Assembly: GCA_013388755.1 (NCBI GenBank)
Contig: JACAEQ010000027.1
Span: 49,785-113,784, forward strand
Source: Chloroflexota bacterium
Lineage (GTDB): Bacteria; Chloroflexota; Chloroflexia; Chloroflexales; Roseiflexaceae
DNA length: 64,000 nucleotides
Reading direction: 5' to 3'
Shown piece after piece: positions 16,565 through 25,932 of this stretch. The position numbers and the translations under genes are program-made. How positions within the stretch are numbered: position 1 is the stretch's first letter; every line of letters begins with the position of its first letter. Below the pieces are notes generated by a model. It was given only the letters and a program-made list of their open reading frames with translations, had not been told where the DNA came from and searched no databases.

Positions 16565-19500
16565 GGTCGTTCCCGCATCGCGCCCGGCCACGGCAAATTG
16601 CTCGCCATCCGGGCTGAACGCGAGGGCAAGCACGCCATATTCCTGGTCAACACGCGCGGCTTCCGCACCGCTGGAAGCGTTCCAGAACTGCAGCACGCCG
16701 GTTGGCGTCCCTGTCGCCAGTAGTTCGCCGTCCGGCGAGAACGCCATCGCCGAGAACCAGCCCTGCTCCGGCCTGGCCTGAATGCTACGCACCAGGGCGC
16801 CGCTCCAGCGATCCCACACCCGGAGCACGCCATCGGTGCTTGTGGCGGCAATCAGCGCGCCACCGGGCTGGAACGCGACCCCGGTAATCGCATTGCGCGG
16901 CCCGCTCAATGTATGCAGCCGTACGCCGTCGGTCGTGCGCCAGATCTCGATACGCGGGTCACTCGGCGGGCCGGCAACTGCCGCCAGTGCACCGTCACCA
17001 CTGACGGCAACCAGAAACACCGCCGGCAGGTCTGTCTTGAGCGACTGGCGCAGATCACCACGCTGCCCGTCCCATATCGTCAGCGTCCCATCATCGCTCC
17101 CGGCGGCGACAACGCTCCCACCGGTATCGGAGGCAACACACAACGGCGTGGCCGTCAAGCCAGGGAGATCCTGCGTCTGCTCCTGGCCGATATCGAGCAC
17201 GGTCACCGCATTCTGGTCGGTGATCGCCGCCAGCCGGCCATTCGGCAGGAATGCCAGCGACTGGACGGACGCGACGGAGCCGGTAAACTGGCGCCCACGG
17301 TCGTCGGCCAGCAGGCGCAACTGGATGACGCCATTGTACCCCACCGAGCCGAGGACCGCGCTATCCGGTGAGAAGAGCAGCGATGTGACCAGTCCGAGGC
17401 CGATGCGCAGACTGGTGTCTGGCCGGCGCTGGAGCAGGTCCCACACGATCAGGCGCCCTTCCTGATCGCTCACCGAGACCAGGCGTTCGCCGTCGGGGCT
17501 GATCGCGATACTGAAGATGTCGAGCCGGTGGGTGTCGAAGGTCGCCAGTTCGGCCCCGCTGGCGACGTTCCACGCGCGCACGGTGGCGTCCAGGCCCGAG
17601 GAGTAGAGTGTTGCGCCGTCGGGCGAGAAGGCCAGGCCGCGAATAACGATCCAGTTCGTATGCCCGCGCAACTGGCGGATCTGCTGGCCGCTGGTGGCAT
17701 CCACCAGGTAGACCACGCCATCGGTCGCGCCGACGGCAAGGATTGTGCCATCGGGTGAGAAGGCCACGCCTGTGGCCCAGTAGCGCAGGTTGGTATCGGG
17801 GTCCAGGGCAGTGCGAAAACTGAAGCCACTCTTCTCTTGCCCGGTCGCCACGTCCCACAGGCGCACACTGCCATCGCGCGCCGCCGAGGCCAGCGTCGCG
17901 CCATCGGGCGAGAAGACAACACCGCCGATGAATCCGGTGTGTCCAGTAAGGGTTGCCAGTAGCTGACCAGTTGATGCATCCCAGAGGCGCACCGTCTGAT
18001 CGGTGCTGCCGGAGGCCAGTGTCGTGCCACTGGGTGAGAACGCCAGACTGCGAATCCAGCCGCTATGGCCGCTCAAACGGCGGGCGAGCGTGCCGTCGGC
18101 AGCGTTCCATACCCGGATGTCCGTGTCGTCGCTTGCGCCGGATGCCAGCAGCGTACTATCAGACGACCAGGCGAGCGATGTCACCTTACCGGTATGGTCG
18201 AGCAACGTACCGCGATCATCAAGCGTTGTTGCATCGTGCAGGCTGACTGACTGGCTGATCCCGACCGCCAGGACCTGGCCGTCGGACGAGTATGCCACCG
18301 GGCCGAGCACGGCAGCCGTTAATTCGCGTGTTGCAGTAATGGCGGCGACCGTCTGCAACGTGATGGCGTCCGGCCCGGGTTCGGGCAGGATCTCGGTGCT
18401 CGGCGGCGTTGCAGGGGGTGCTGCTGGCGTCGCGGTGGCGTCGCCCGTCGCAGGAGGCGCCGTTGCCTGTGGCACAGCCGTTGCTGGTGTGGAGGTCGCC
18501 TGCCCGGAGACGTTGGCCGTGTTCAGTATCTGGCGTAGCGGGCTACCGGGCAGGAAGAATGCAATCACCAGGCAGACTGCAATCGCGGCGACGGTCAACA
18601 CGACCGCGGCAACAATCATACAGCCGGTACTCAGGCCGCGGCGTTGTAGCGGCGCAGGCGCGTATCCGGGCGGGTATGCGCCGGGTGGATAGACCTGGCC
18701 CGCAGGCGGTGCCTCCATAGCTGGTGGCGATACGACCGGGGCCGGGCCGGGAGCCGGCGGGGGAGAGGCCGGCAGTTGTGCCAGCGCAGCGTTGGCCGGC
18801 ACCTGTGCCGCCGTCATCAGCACGTCAGGACCAAGGCCAAGCGAACGCCCACCCATCATGTGCGCCGTTTCGAGCGCAATACGCATCTCGCGCGCCACCT
18901 GGAAGCGGTTGACGGCGCGCAGCTGGAGCGCGCGCAGCAACACCTGTTCCACAAGTGGCGAGATCTGCGGGTTCAGCACGCGGGGGCCATTCAAGGGCAT
19001 GCCCGCTTCTTGTTGTTCCGGCGTTGGCGGCGACCAGCCGGTCAGCATGTGATACGCCAGCGCACCAACGGTATAGACATCGCTCACCGTCGTTGGCTCG
19101 GCATCGGCGCGTACCAGTTCCGGCGCGCGATACGGTGACGGCGCCTGGCCGATCGGGCTGGCAAGCGTGAACGGAGCCAGTGAAATCACGCCCTGCTCAC
19201 TAATCCAGACATCGCCAGGAGCGAGGTCGCCAAGGAACAGTGGTGGTCGCTGGCTGTGCAGATGCTCCAGCAAATGAAGCAACCGGGTTGCCTGCAACAG
19301 AGCGTCTGCTTCAGGAAATGGCCCGCCGCGCGCGCGCGTGATACGCTCGAGGTCCTGGCCACCCGGGTCGGCGCAGACGAAGTAGTAACATTCGCCCTCG
19401 GCAAAATGATCCTGCAGCGGCAACAACGCGTCATGGCGCACTGTCGCAATCTGCTTCGCCAGCGACTCCAGGTCGCGGCGTGCCGTATCACCGGCGGCAA

Positions 19501-19627
19501 ACTCAGCAACCAGCGCCAGTTCGCCTGTTTGCTCGTCGCGACAACGATACGTTCTGATGCCTGGCCGCTCATCAATCGTATAGATCACACGATAGCGCGC
19601 GTGGAACAATGTTTCGCCTGGTGCCAT
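16538..19627 (-). CDS. Membrane-spanning pseudokinase with WD40 repeat ectodomain
   Basis: The 1029-residue protein has three parts. Residues 1-260 have the bacterial Ser/Thr protein kinase fold, with an APEL motif (168-171) and VSDVYTVGALAYHMLTG matching subdomain IX. There is no VAIK lysine, the HRD loop reads LGDLAPGDV (132-140) with the Lys and Asn replaced, and the DFG is absent (LAPFTL), so it is probably inactive. A Pro/Gly-rich stretch leads to a membrane segment (about 334-360). Residues ~420-1020 hold many WD40 repeats (LAFSPDG..LASGS..), predicted extracytosolic. It likely senses or scaffolds rather than phosphorylates. Its 3' end overlaps the upstream convergent gene by 27 bp. Confidence 0.88.
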   Translation of the reverse strand: MAPGETLFHARYRVIYTIDERPGIRTYRCRDEQTGELALVAEFAAGDTARRDLESLAKQIATVRHDALLPLQDHFAEGECYYFVCADPGGQDLERITRARGGPFPEADALLQATRLLHLLEHLHSQRPPLFLGDLAPGDVWISEQGVISLAPFTLASPIGQAPSPYRAPELVRADAEPTTVSDVYTVGALAYHMLTGWSPPTPEQQEAGMPLNGPRVLNPQISPLVEQVLLRALQLRAVNRFQVAREMRIALETAHMMGGRSLGLGPDVLMTAAQVPANAALAQLPASPPPAPGPAPVVSPPAMEAPPAGQVYPPGAYPPGYAPAPLQRRGLSTGCMIVAAVVLTVAAIAVCLVIAFFLPGSPLRQILNTANVSGQATSTPATAVPQATAPPATGDATATPAAPPATPPSTEILPEPGPDAITLQTVAAITATRELTAAVLGPVAYSSDGQVLAVGISQSVSLHDATTLDDRGTLLDHTGKVTSLAWSSDSTLLASGASDDTDIRVWNAADGTLARRLSGHSGWIRSLAFSPSGTTLASGSTDQTVRLWDASTGQLLATLTGHTGFIGGVVFSPDGATLASAARDGSVRLWDVATGQEKSGFSFRTALDPDTNLRYWATGVAFSPDGTILAVGATDGVVYLVDATSGQQIRQLRGHTNWIVIRGLAFSPDGATLYSSGLDATVRAWNVASGAELATFDTHRLDIFSIAISPDGERLVSVSDQEGRLIVWDLLQRRPDTSLRIGLGLVTSLLFSPDSAVLGSVGYNGVIQLRLLADDRGRQFTGSVASVQSLAFLPNGRLAAITDQNAVTVLDIGQEQTQDLPGLTATPLCVASDTGGSVVAAGSDDGTLTIWDGQRGDLRQSLKTDLPAVFLVAVSGDGALAAVAGPPSDPRIEIWRTTDGVRLHTLSGPRNAITGVAFQPGGALIAATSTDGVLRVWDRWSGALVRSIQARPEQGWFSAMAFSPDGELLATGTPTGVLQFWNASSGAEAARVDQEYGVLALAFSPDGEQFAVAGRDAGTTLYGLPAVR

Positions 19628-19760
19628 GGATGCCTCGTTCGTATGGCAGTCGCCTGCCGGAATGGATCAGTGGGTGCACCTGTTCACCCATCTCCCGGGT
19701 TGTTTCCGTCGGCGGGGCGACATGAATCGGCGCGTGTGCAAGCCTGCCCGCCGCCGATGG

Positions 19761-19783
19761 AAAACGCCCCGGTGGGGTGTTTT
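19761..19783 (-). terminator. Terminator-like hairpin downstream of phytoene desaturase gene
   Basis: AAAACGCCCC (19761-19770) and GGGGTGTTTT (19774-19783) form a near-perfect hairpin with a 3-nt loop, ending in a T-run on either strand. It lies 38 nt past the crtI-like stop on the minus strand. It also separates that gene from the pseudokinase gene downstream. Confidence 0.65.
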
Positions 19784-19820
19784 TACACGAGACCTTTCGC
19801 GAACCTCCGGCGATGAACAG

Positions 19821-21482
19821 TCACACAGTGGCCTGGATCACCGGCGGCGCACGGCGTACAATCGACTCTGGAACAGCAAAATCCCGGGCGATAATGCGTG
19901 CCGTCATCTTGGCCGACATCATGACCGACGGCGTGCCTCCACCAGGCTGCACGCTCGCACCGACCAGGTACAGCCGCTCAATGTCCTCACTGCGGTTATG
20001 CGGCCGAAAGTACGCCGACTGCACCAGCAACGGTTCAACGCCGAAGCCGTTCCCCTGCCAGCTATTCAGCGTGCGCTCGAAATAGTCGGGCGTGATGAAG
20101 CTCTTGTGGACCAGACGCTGCATGAGGCCGGGAAGATACGCCTGCTCATCAAGAAAGCGCAACACCGTATCAACAAACGGCTCACCCAGTTCTTCCCAGT
20201 TCAATCCCGATCTGTTATTTGGAACCGGGACAAGGGTATAGGCTGCGTGATGGCCAGGCGGCGCAAGGCTCGGATCGGTAAGCGTAGGAATATGCAGGTA
20301 CTGCGAAAAATCCGCTGCCAGCGTCCTGCGCTTGAAAATATCTTCAAGGAGCCCTTCATAGCGTGGGCCAAGGATGATATTGTGATGGCGCAATTGCGAA
20401 TCACGTGGATCGGCGCGAAACCCGAAATAGATGACAATCAGCGACATGGACTGGCGCGCCAGGCGCACGCGCAGATCATTATTGATCCGGCGGTGGGCGC
20501 GATCGACCAGACGCAGGTACGTTGTGGCATAGTCACCGTTGGACACGACCAGATCAGCCTCGATGCGCGAGCCGTCCGCCAGTTCGACGCCACGGGCGAT
20601 GCGCCGCGCGCGCAGGCCACGTGGTTCGCGCCCGTGCTCATCGGTGATGATGATGCGCCGGACCTCGCTGTTATAGCGCATCATACCGCCCAGATCCTCG
20701 AATTTACGCACAAACCCTTGCACCAGGGCGCCGGTACCGCCCTGGGCAAAATGGATGCCCCAGGTCTTTTCCACAAAATGGATCATGGCATAGATCGCAG
20801 GCACCTGCAACGGGTTCCCGCCAATCAGCAGCGGCTCAAAGCTGAACACCTGCTGCATCTTGGGGTTGCGGAAGTAGCGCCTGACGAATGAGAACAATGG
20901 GCGGACGGCATCGAGACGCAGCAAGTCAGGTACGACCCGCAGCATCGTCCCCAGGTTGCCAAAGTACGTATAGCCGAGTTCGAGGAAACCGCGATCAAAG
21001 ATCGCCCTGGCTGCCGCGTGGAACTGCTCATACCCGTCGAGATCCTCGGGGGCCAGCGCGCGGATCTGGGCGCGGGTGTGCTCCGGGTCGCCGTCGTAGT
21101 CGAAATAGGTGCCATCATCGAAATAGATGCGGTAGAAGGGCAGCACCGGTGTGATTGTGACATACTTCGATGTGGCCGGGCCGCCGCTGACGCCGCTGGT
21201 GACACGCGCGCCGGGCGCGAGCACCGCAGGTGGAAAATCAGGAGCGGCAAGGTTGGCAGAGTCGCGTTCGAGCGCAAACAATTCCTCAATGAAATGGGGC
21301 ACCGTGATCACCGTCGGCCCCATATCAAACGTGAAGCCGTCTACCTTCCGCACATAGGCCCGCCCACCGGGACCGTCGAGTTTTTCGACGATTATGGTAT
21401 CAAAGCCGAGGCTCTGCAGGCGGATGCCCATGGCGAGGCCGCCGAACCCTGCGCCAATGATGACTGCGCGCTTGCGTTGCAT
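19821..21482 (-). CDS. crtI: Phytoene desaturase (CrtI-type carotenoid oxidoreductase)
   Basis: This 553-residue flavoprotein has an N-terminal FAD dinucleotide-binding motif ([17 protein letters not shown], residues 6-22, then E33) and the family segment [18 protein letters not shown]. The characteristic C-terminal box [22 protein letters not shown] binds FAD. CrtI-type enzymes introduce double bonds into phytoene or later carotenoids at the membrane; whether this copy is a desaturase or a ketolase/isomerase-like paralogue cannot be decided here. No other carotenoid gene is adjacent. It diverges from mutS. AAAGGA lies about 10 nt before its ATG. Confidence 0.88.
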   Translation of the reverse strand: MQRKRAVIIGAGFGGLAMGIRLQSLGFDTIIVEKLDGPGGRAYVRKVDGFTFDMGPTVITVPHFIEELFALERDSANLAAPDFPPAVLAPGARVTSGVSGGPATSKYVTITPVLPFYRIYFDDGTYFDYDGDPEHTRAQIRALAPEDLDGYEQFHAAARAIFDRGFLELGYTYFGNLGTMLRVVPDLLRLDAVRPLFSFVRRYFRNPKMQQVFSFEPLLIGGNPLQVPAIYAMIHFVEKTWGIHFAQGGTGALVQGFVRKFEDLGGMMRYNSEVRRIIITDEHGREPRGLRARRIARGVELADGSRIEADLVVSNGDYATTYLRLVDRAHRRINNDLRVRLARQSMSLIVIYFGFRADPRDSQLRHHNIILGPRYEGLLEDIFKRRTLAADFSQYLHIPTLTDPSLAPPGHHAAYTLVPVPNNRSGLNWEELGEPFVDTVLRFLDEQAYLPGLMQRLVHKSFITPDYFERTLNSWQGNGFGVEPLLVQSAYFRPHNRSEDIERLYLVGASVQPGGGTPSVMMSAKMTARIIARDFAVPESIVRRAPPVIQATV

Positions 21483-21813
21483 GCGGGGATCTTCCTTTAT
21501 TGGGGCGGCTCGGAGCCACCCTCACAGTTGAGCCGCTCTGCCGGCCTGGCGGCTTGCTGCCAGGGGCACTGCGGATACACTACTTATGCTAGGATCTAAA
21601 CGGGAGCGTAAGCGCCACGCTGTTCAATCTCGTCACTACGCACTGCGCGTCATACCGGATGCGCAGCATCATACCATACGGCGGCAATCTGTACGTTCGT
21701 CGCTGTTCATGGTCGGGGCTGCCACTGACACTCGTTCGCACGGTTGTGCGCCATGCCGCTGCATGGTATAATAGCACATCGGTACGAGATTGTACGTGTG
21801 CATGGAGCCTTGC
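21483..21813. other. Divergent promoter region between crtI and mutS
   Basis: This 331-bp gap has no gene. Beside crtI it contains two inverted repeats: GCGGCTC/GAGCCGC (21505-21511 with 21530-21536) and CCTGGC/GCCAGG (21545-21550 with 21559-21564). These would fold in the crtI leader or could be operators. The mutS promoter lies at its right end. Confidence 0.6.
21744..21772 (+). promoter_or_regulatory. Promoter for mutS
   Basis: A perfect TATAAT (21767-21772) is preceded by TTGTGC (21744-21749) at 17-bp spacing. The predicted start near 21779 leaves a short leader of about 35 nt before the chosen ATG at 21814. Confidence 0.65.
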
Positions 21814-24800
21814 ATGACCCCTGCCGAACGCCGTGCCTTCGAGCGCCAGTTGCAGCAAGAGTTCCCCGACCTTGAACTGCACGCCTGGTACCGCCAGTAC
21901 CGTGGCCTCAAAGCTGCCTACCCCGATACGGTGCTGCTCTATCGCCTGGGCGATTTCTATGAGACCTTCGATGACGACGCCAAGCTGGCTGCCGAGCTCC
22001 TCGAAGTGACGCTGACATACAAAGATTTCGCCACCCACAGAGGGCGCGATCAGAAACAGCGCTGTCCCATGGCCGGCATGCCATACCACGCCATTGAAGG
22101 ATATGTCGCACGGCTCGTCGGTGCCGGCTATCGGGTTGCGATTGCCGAGCAGATCACCGAAACGCCGTCAAGCCGCAGCGATACCCGGCCACGCTCGGTC
22201 TTTGCCGCTGGTATCGAGCAGACGACCCTTGCTACCGGCGGCAGTAACCGGATGGTTGAGCGTAAGGTCGTGCGGGTCATTACGCCGGGGACGGTCGTTG
22301 AGGCTGGCATGCTGCCCGCCGAACGCAACAACTACCTCGCGGCCCTGATCAGCGACAATGGGCGCGTCGGCCTGGCGTATGCCGACCTGAGCACGGGTGA
22401 GTTTGCTGCTGCCGAGTTCAGCGGCGAACGCGCCGCGCTCCATGCCCAGGGCGAACTGGCGCGCCTTGGCGCGGCTGAGGTGCTCGTCCCCGATAGCCCT
22501 GCCCTGCGATTACCCGGCCTTGACCCGTCCAGTGCGCGGCTCGAGCAGGATCTGGAGTTCCTGACCCGGCAGGAGCGTGAGGTGTTGCTCCCTGGAGAAC
22601 GGGTCGCGCGACGCGTCGAGCGTGAGAATCATGCGCGCTGGGCGCATGGCCATATTACCGCCTGGCCCGAAAAACGCTGGGATCTGCGCAATGCACGCGA
22701 TGCCTTGCTCCACCAGCTGGGGGTTCAGTCACTCGCCGGGTTCGGGCTCGGCGATCGTCCACTCGCAGTTCGCGCCGCCGGTGCTATCGTGCAGTATGCG
22801 CGCGAGACGCAGCAGGGCACAGTTGCCAATCTGCGATCCATCCGCGCCTACACCCCGGGCGACATCATGTTCCTTGATCCACAGACGCGGCGGAACCTGG
22901 AGTTGCTGGAGGGGAGTGGCGGTACTGCGCGCGGCGCCCTGATCGGCGTACTGGATCAGACGCGCACCCCGATGGGTGCGCGCATGCTGCGCCGCTGGAT
23001 CTCGCAACCACTGCGTGATCTTCCCCGGCTACGCGCCCGCCAGGATGCCGTGGCGCACTTTGTCGCCGATACCATGCTGCGCGCTACGGTGCGCGATGTG
23101 TTGCGCCGCGTCGGCGACATGGAACGGGCTGTCAATCGTGTGATTCAGGGGTCGGGAGTCGCAACGCCGCGTGACCTGGCGCGTTTGCGCGATGCGTTGC
23201 GCGCGCTGCCCGACCTTGCTGCTGCGCTTGGCGACTGGGTGCCGCCACTGGACGATCCGGCGGCGCCGGTGGCGCCTGCGCCGGGACCGGAAGATCTTGA
23301 TGGTGGTGCGCTCACCAGTGTGGCCGGGCCAGGCGATGATGAGCACACACACGGCCAGGAGTCTGCGCCCGCCAGTCTGCGCCGGCAGCGTGAAGCGCGG
23401 CGACGCGCGCGTGCGCGCTCCGACGATGACGACCTGTTTGGCGACGACGAGATACCGGATGGTGACCACGCCTGGCAGACCGTCACGTCTGCCGCACACC
23501 CCGTCACTGCATCACAGCCGTTTCCGCCAGCGAAGCAGCCATCTACCACACCACATCCGATCGATCCACCCGCCGGCACCACGCTTGATCCATGCGCCGA
23601 CATCCTGGCATATCTAGAAGCTTCCCTTGATAGTGACCCGCCAGCCTTGCTCGGCGCATCCAACTATCTGCGTGCAGGCGACCATGGTGAAGCGCCGCGC
23701 CGCGTCATCCGGCCCGGCTTCGAGCCTGAGATTGACCGCGTCGTGGCCGCCAGCCGCGATGCCCAGCGCTGGATCAGCGAACTGGAGCCCAGAGAACGCG
23801 AGCGTACCGGCATCAAGTCACTACGCGTTGACTACAACCGCGTGTTCGGCTATTACATCGAAGTGCCCAGAACATACGCTGACCAGGTGCCGAAGGACTA
23901 TGTGCGCAAACAGACGCTCACCAGTGGCGAGCGCTACTTTACCGAAGAGCTCAAGACCTACGAGGAAATCGTTGAGAACGCACAACAGCGTCTGATCGAA
24001 CTCGAGCGGCGCGCCTTCGCCCGGATTTGCGCCGTGATAGCCGAAGCCGGGCCGCGGTTGTTGCACGCCGCTCGCACAATTGCCGTAATTGACGTCTTTG
24101 CCGCGCTGGCCGACGTCGCTGTACGCGGGCGCTATGTGCGCCCGGAACTCTGTGCCGATACACGCCTGCGGATCGTCGGTGGGCGCCATCCAGTGGTCGA
24201 GCAGGTTCTGGACGAGGTGTTCATTCCGAATGACATTGCGATGGATACCGACACGGCTCAGATCTGCCTGATTACCGGCCCGAATATGAGCGGCAAGAGC
24301 ACCGTGCTGCGCCAGGTGGCCCTGATCGCGCTCATGGCGCAGATCGGCGCGTTCGTCCCCGCCGATGCGGCCGAGATAGGCCTGGTGGACCGGATTTTTA
24401 CCCGGATTGGCGCGCAGGATGATATCGCCACCGGCCAGAGCACCTTCATGGTTGAGATGACCGAGACGGCGGCGCTCCTGGCGCAGAGTACGCGCCACAG
24501 CCTGATTATTCTCGATGAGGTCGGCCGTGGTACCAGTACCTATGACGGCATGGCGATCGCGCAGGCGGTCGTGGAATACCTTCATAATGAGCCGCGTCTT
24601 GGCTGTCGCACCCTGTTTGCAACTCACTACCACGAGCTTACGGAACTGGAGCGCACCTTGCCGCGCCTCAAGAATTACCACATGGCGGCAGCCGAGCAAG
24701 ATGGTCGGGTCGTGTTCCTGCACGAGTTGCGCCCCGGCGGCGCCGACCGCTCCTATGGCATCCATGTGGCCGAACTGGCAGGCATTCCCCGGCCGGTCAT

Positions 24801-25098
24801 CCGCCGTGCCGCGGCATTGCTGGCCGAACTCGAACAGCGATCGGGCCGCGGCCTGCAGGCCGCGGTGGCGCCAGGCGATAGCGAGCGCCAGAGCATGGCT
24901 GCAACATCGCGCTCCGCTGGCGAAGCACGCCATGCGCCGGACCGATCCCCTGCCATTGGCCAGCTTTCCCTTTTCGAGCTTGCACCCGGCCCGGTGCTGG
25001 AAATGCTGCGCCGGCTCGACATCAATGAACTCACACCGCTGGAAGCGCTCAACAAGCTGCACGAATTACAGAAACTGGCACGAACCAGCGCGGGTTAG
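21814..25098 (+). CDS. mutS: DNA mismatch repair ATPase MutS with central insertion
   Basis: The 1094-residue MutS recognises mismatches and recruits the repair machinery. Visible features are the mismatch-wedge motif F48-Y49-E50 (GDFYETF), Walker A GPNMSGKST (about 821), LIILDEVGRGTSTYDG (Walker B/signature), and a C-terminal clamp-binding-like motif QLSLF (about 1050). Typical MutS is about 850-900 residues. The excess is mainly a ~120-residue low-complexity stretch (about 475-605) rich in Pro, Arg and Asp, inserted in the core/lever region. ATG 21814 is chosen because GGAG lies 6 nt upstream; ATG 21802 and TTG 21790 are in frame. No mutL is nearby. Confidence 0.95.
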   Translation: MTPAERRAFERQLQQEFPDLELHAWYRQYRGLKAAYPDTVLLYRLGDFYETFDDDAKLAAELLEVTLTYKDFATHRGRDQKQRCPMAGMPYHAIEGYVARLVGAGYRVAIAEQITETPSSRSDTRPRSVFAAGIEQTTLATGGSNRMVERKVVRVITPGTVVEAGMLPAERNNYLAALISDNGRVGLAYADLSTGEFAAAEFSGERAALHAQGELARLGAAEVLVPDSPALRLPGLDPSSARLEQDLEFLTRQEREVLLPGERVARRVERENHARWAHGHITAWPEKRWDLRNARDALLHQLGVQSLAGFGLGDRPLAVRAAGAIVQYARETQQGTVANLRSIRAYTPGDIMFLDPQTRRNLELLEGSGGTARGALIGVLDQTRTPMGARMLRRWISQPLRDLPRLRARQDAVAHFVADTMLRATVRDVLRRVGDMERAVNRVIQGSGVATPRDLARLRDALRALPDLAAALGDWVPPLDDPAAPVAPAPGPEDLDGGALTSVAGPGDDEHTHGQESAPASLRRQREARRRARARSDDDDLFGDDEIPDGDHAWQTVTSAAHPVTASQPFPPAKQPSTTPHPIDPPAGTTLDPCADILAYLEASLDSDPPALLGASNYLRAGDHGEAPRRVIRPGFEPEIDRVVAASRDAQRWISELEPRERERTGIKSLRVDYNRVFGYYIEVPRTYADQVPKDYVRKQTLTSGERYFTEELKTYEEIVENAQQRLIELERRAFARICAVIAEAGPRLLHAARTIAVIDVFAALADVAVRGRYVRPELCADTRLRIVGGRHPVVEQVLDEVFIPNDIAMDTDTAQICLITGPNMSGKSTVLRQVALIALMAQIGAFVPADAAEIGLVDRIFTRIGAQDDIATGQSTFMVEMTETAALLAQSTRHSLIILDEVGRGTSTYDGMAIAQAVVEYLHNEPRLGCRTLFATHYHELTELERTLPRLKNYHMAAAEQDGRVVFLHELRPGGADRSYGIHVAELAGIPRPVIRRAAALLAELEQRSGRGLQAAVAPGDSERQSMAATSRSAGEARHAPDRSPAIGQLSLFELAPGPVLEMLRRLDINELTPLEALNKLHELQKLARTSAG

Positions 25099-25244
25099 CC
25101 TGGTGGAACACCAGGTATTCCGCTGCCATCGCAAGCTGCCAGACTTCGCTCATGGCAGGCTTCGCGAAGTCATCTTCTCGCCATGACGGCACGCATGTGG
25201 TTTCTCGGATAGGTACCCGGCGCACTCCATCCGGTGTTGCATTG

Positions 25245-25712
25245 CTACCAGATGAATGGAATGAGCCGCTTCACCCGGCGCTGATAATCGGCATATTCCG
25301 GGTATTGTTCGACCAACCAGCGTTCTTCACGCTGCGACTTGAAGTAGAAGAATACCAGCAACCCGGTGCTCAGGACCAGTGCGAGGATGCTGCCGCGCAC
25401 AAGCGACCAGCCGAAGGCCGCCATGATGATGCCGCTGTAGATCGGGTGCCGTACCAGCGCGTATGCGCCGCGTTGTACCAGTGTGCCACCTTCGATCGGG
25501 CGCGGGAAGGGTGTCAGGTTCGCATCCAGGTGCAGTAGTCCGGCCAGTGCCAGCAGTCCGCCGCACCCGCCAAGCACCAGTCCGGCGATCAGGGTCGCCT
25601 GACCGCTCAGAACGGGCAGCCCGCTGAACGCGCCAGGGGCCAGCAGTATGGTGAACAGGAGGCCGAACTGGGCCGTGACCCACCATCCGCCGCGAGATGT
25701 GAATGATTTCAT
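25245..25712 (-). CDS. Isoprenylcysteine methyltransferase-like membrane protein
   Basis: This 155-residue protein has four to five membrane helices and the ICMT/PEMT-type C-terminal motif RHPIYSG, followed by EERWLVEQYPEYADYQRRVKRLIPF. These are the conserved SAM-binding residues of the family. Bacterial members are often annotated as isoprenylcysteine carboxyl methyltransferase or NnrU-like proteins; the substrate here is unknown. ATG at 25712 starts directly before the first helix; an open frame back to 25853 crosses the leader-RNA region and is not protein-like. It diverges from the YgfZ-like gene. Confidence 0.8.
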   Translation of the reverse strand: MKSFTSRGGWWVTAQFGLLFTILLAPGAFSGLPVLSGQATLIAGLVLGGCGGLLALAGLLHLDANLTPFPRPIEGGTLVQRGAYALVRHPIYSGIIMAAFGWSLVRGSILALVLSTGLLVFFYFKSQREERWLVEQYPEYADYQRRVKRLIPFIW

Positions 25713-25724
25713 GATTCTTGATGG

Positions 25725-25730
25725 TACAAT
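25725..25730 (+). promoter_or_regulatory. -10-like box before the structured leader
   Basis: TACAAT lies 8 nt before the closing stem of the predicted structured RNA (25738), which is the right position for transcription to begin at the 5' edge of that structure. No clear -35 is visible. Confidence 0.4.
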
Positions 25731-25737
25731 ACATAAG

Positions 25738-25878
25738 CGAACCGGCGAATCAATTCGCGCCTCTGAGCCTTCGGCCAACCACTCGCCTTTGCGGTTGGGA
25801 AGCGTCGGCACGAGCCGACGCCCGGCATGGAGCGCCCCGAGGCGTGGTTTCAACCGCCGGCCAGGGCCTACCGGTTTG
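25738..25878 (+). ncRNA. Candidate structured leader RNA upstream of ygfZ-like gene
   Basis: About 140 nt fold on inspection into a closed multibranch structure. An 8-bp closing stem pairs 25738-25745 with 25871-25878 (CGAACCGG/CCGGTTTG, one G-U pair). Inside lie CCAACC/GGTTGG (25775-25780 with 25793-25798), a perfect 8-bp hairpin with ACGA loop (25802-25809 with 25814-25821), and GCGCC/GGCGT with CCGA loop (25832-25845). CGGTTG at 25792-25797 could instead pair with CAACCG at 25851-25856, a mutually exclusive fold that would suit a switch. I could not match it to glycine, THF, SAM, cobalamin, ZTP or c-di-GMP riboswitch consensus. It starts just past a -10-like box and ends 54 nt before the chosen ygfZ start. 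Confidence 0.45.
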
Positions 25879-25932
25879 AATGGTTCATCTTCATAAGGCG
25901 TGCATCCGTCATGTCTCTTTGCAGGTAATTAT

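Noticed and set aside
23821..25062. Minus-strand open frame opposite the MutS ATPase domain
   Set aside because: It is antisense to the most conserved part of MutS.
25740..25853. Longer ICMT-like protein starting at 25853
   Set aside because: The extra residues are read through the structured leader region and precede the natural first membrane helix.
25738..25878. Known riboswitch, SRP RNA or 6S RNA
   Set aside because: No match to remembered consensus cores of glycine, THF, SAM, ZTP, cobalamin or c-di-GMP riboswitches, nor to the SRP GGAA-loop core; kept only as an unclassified candidate.
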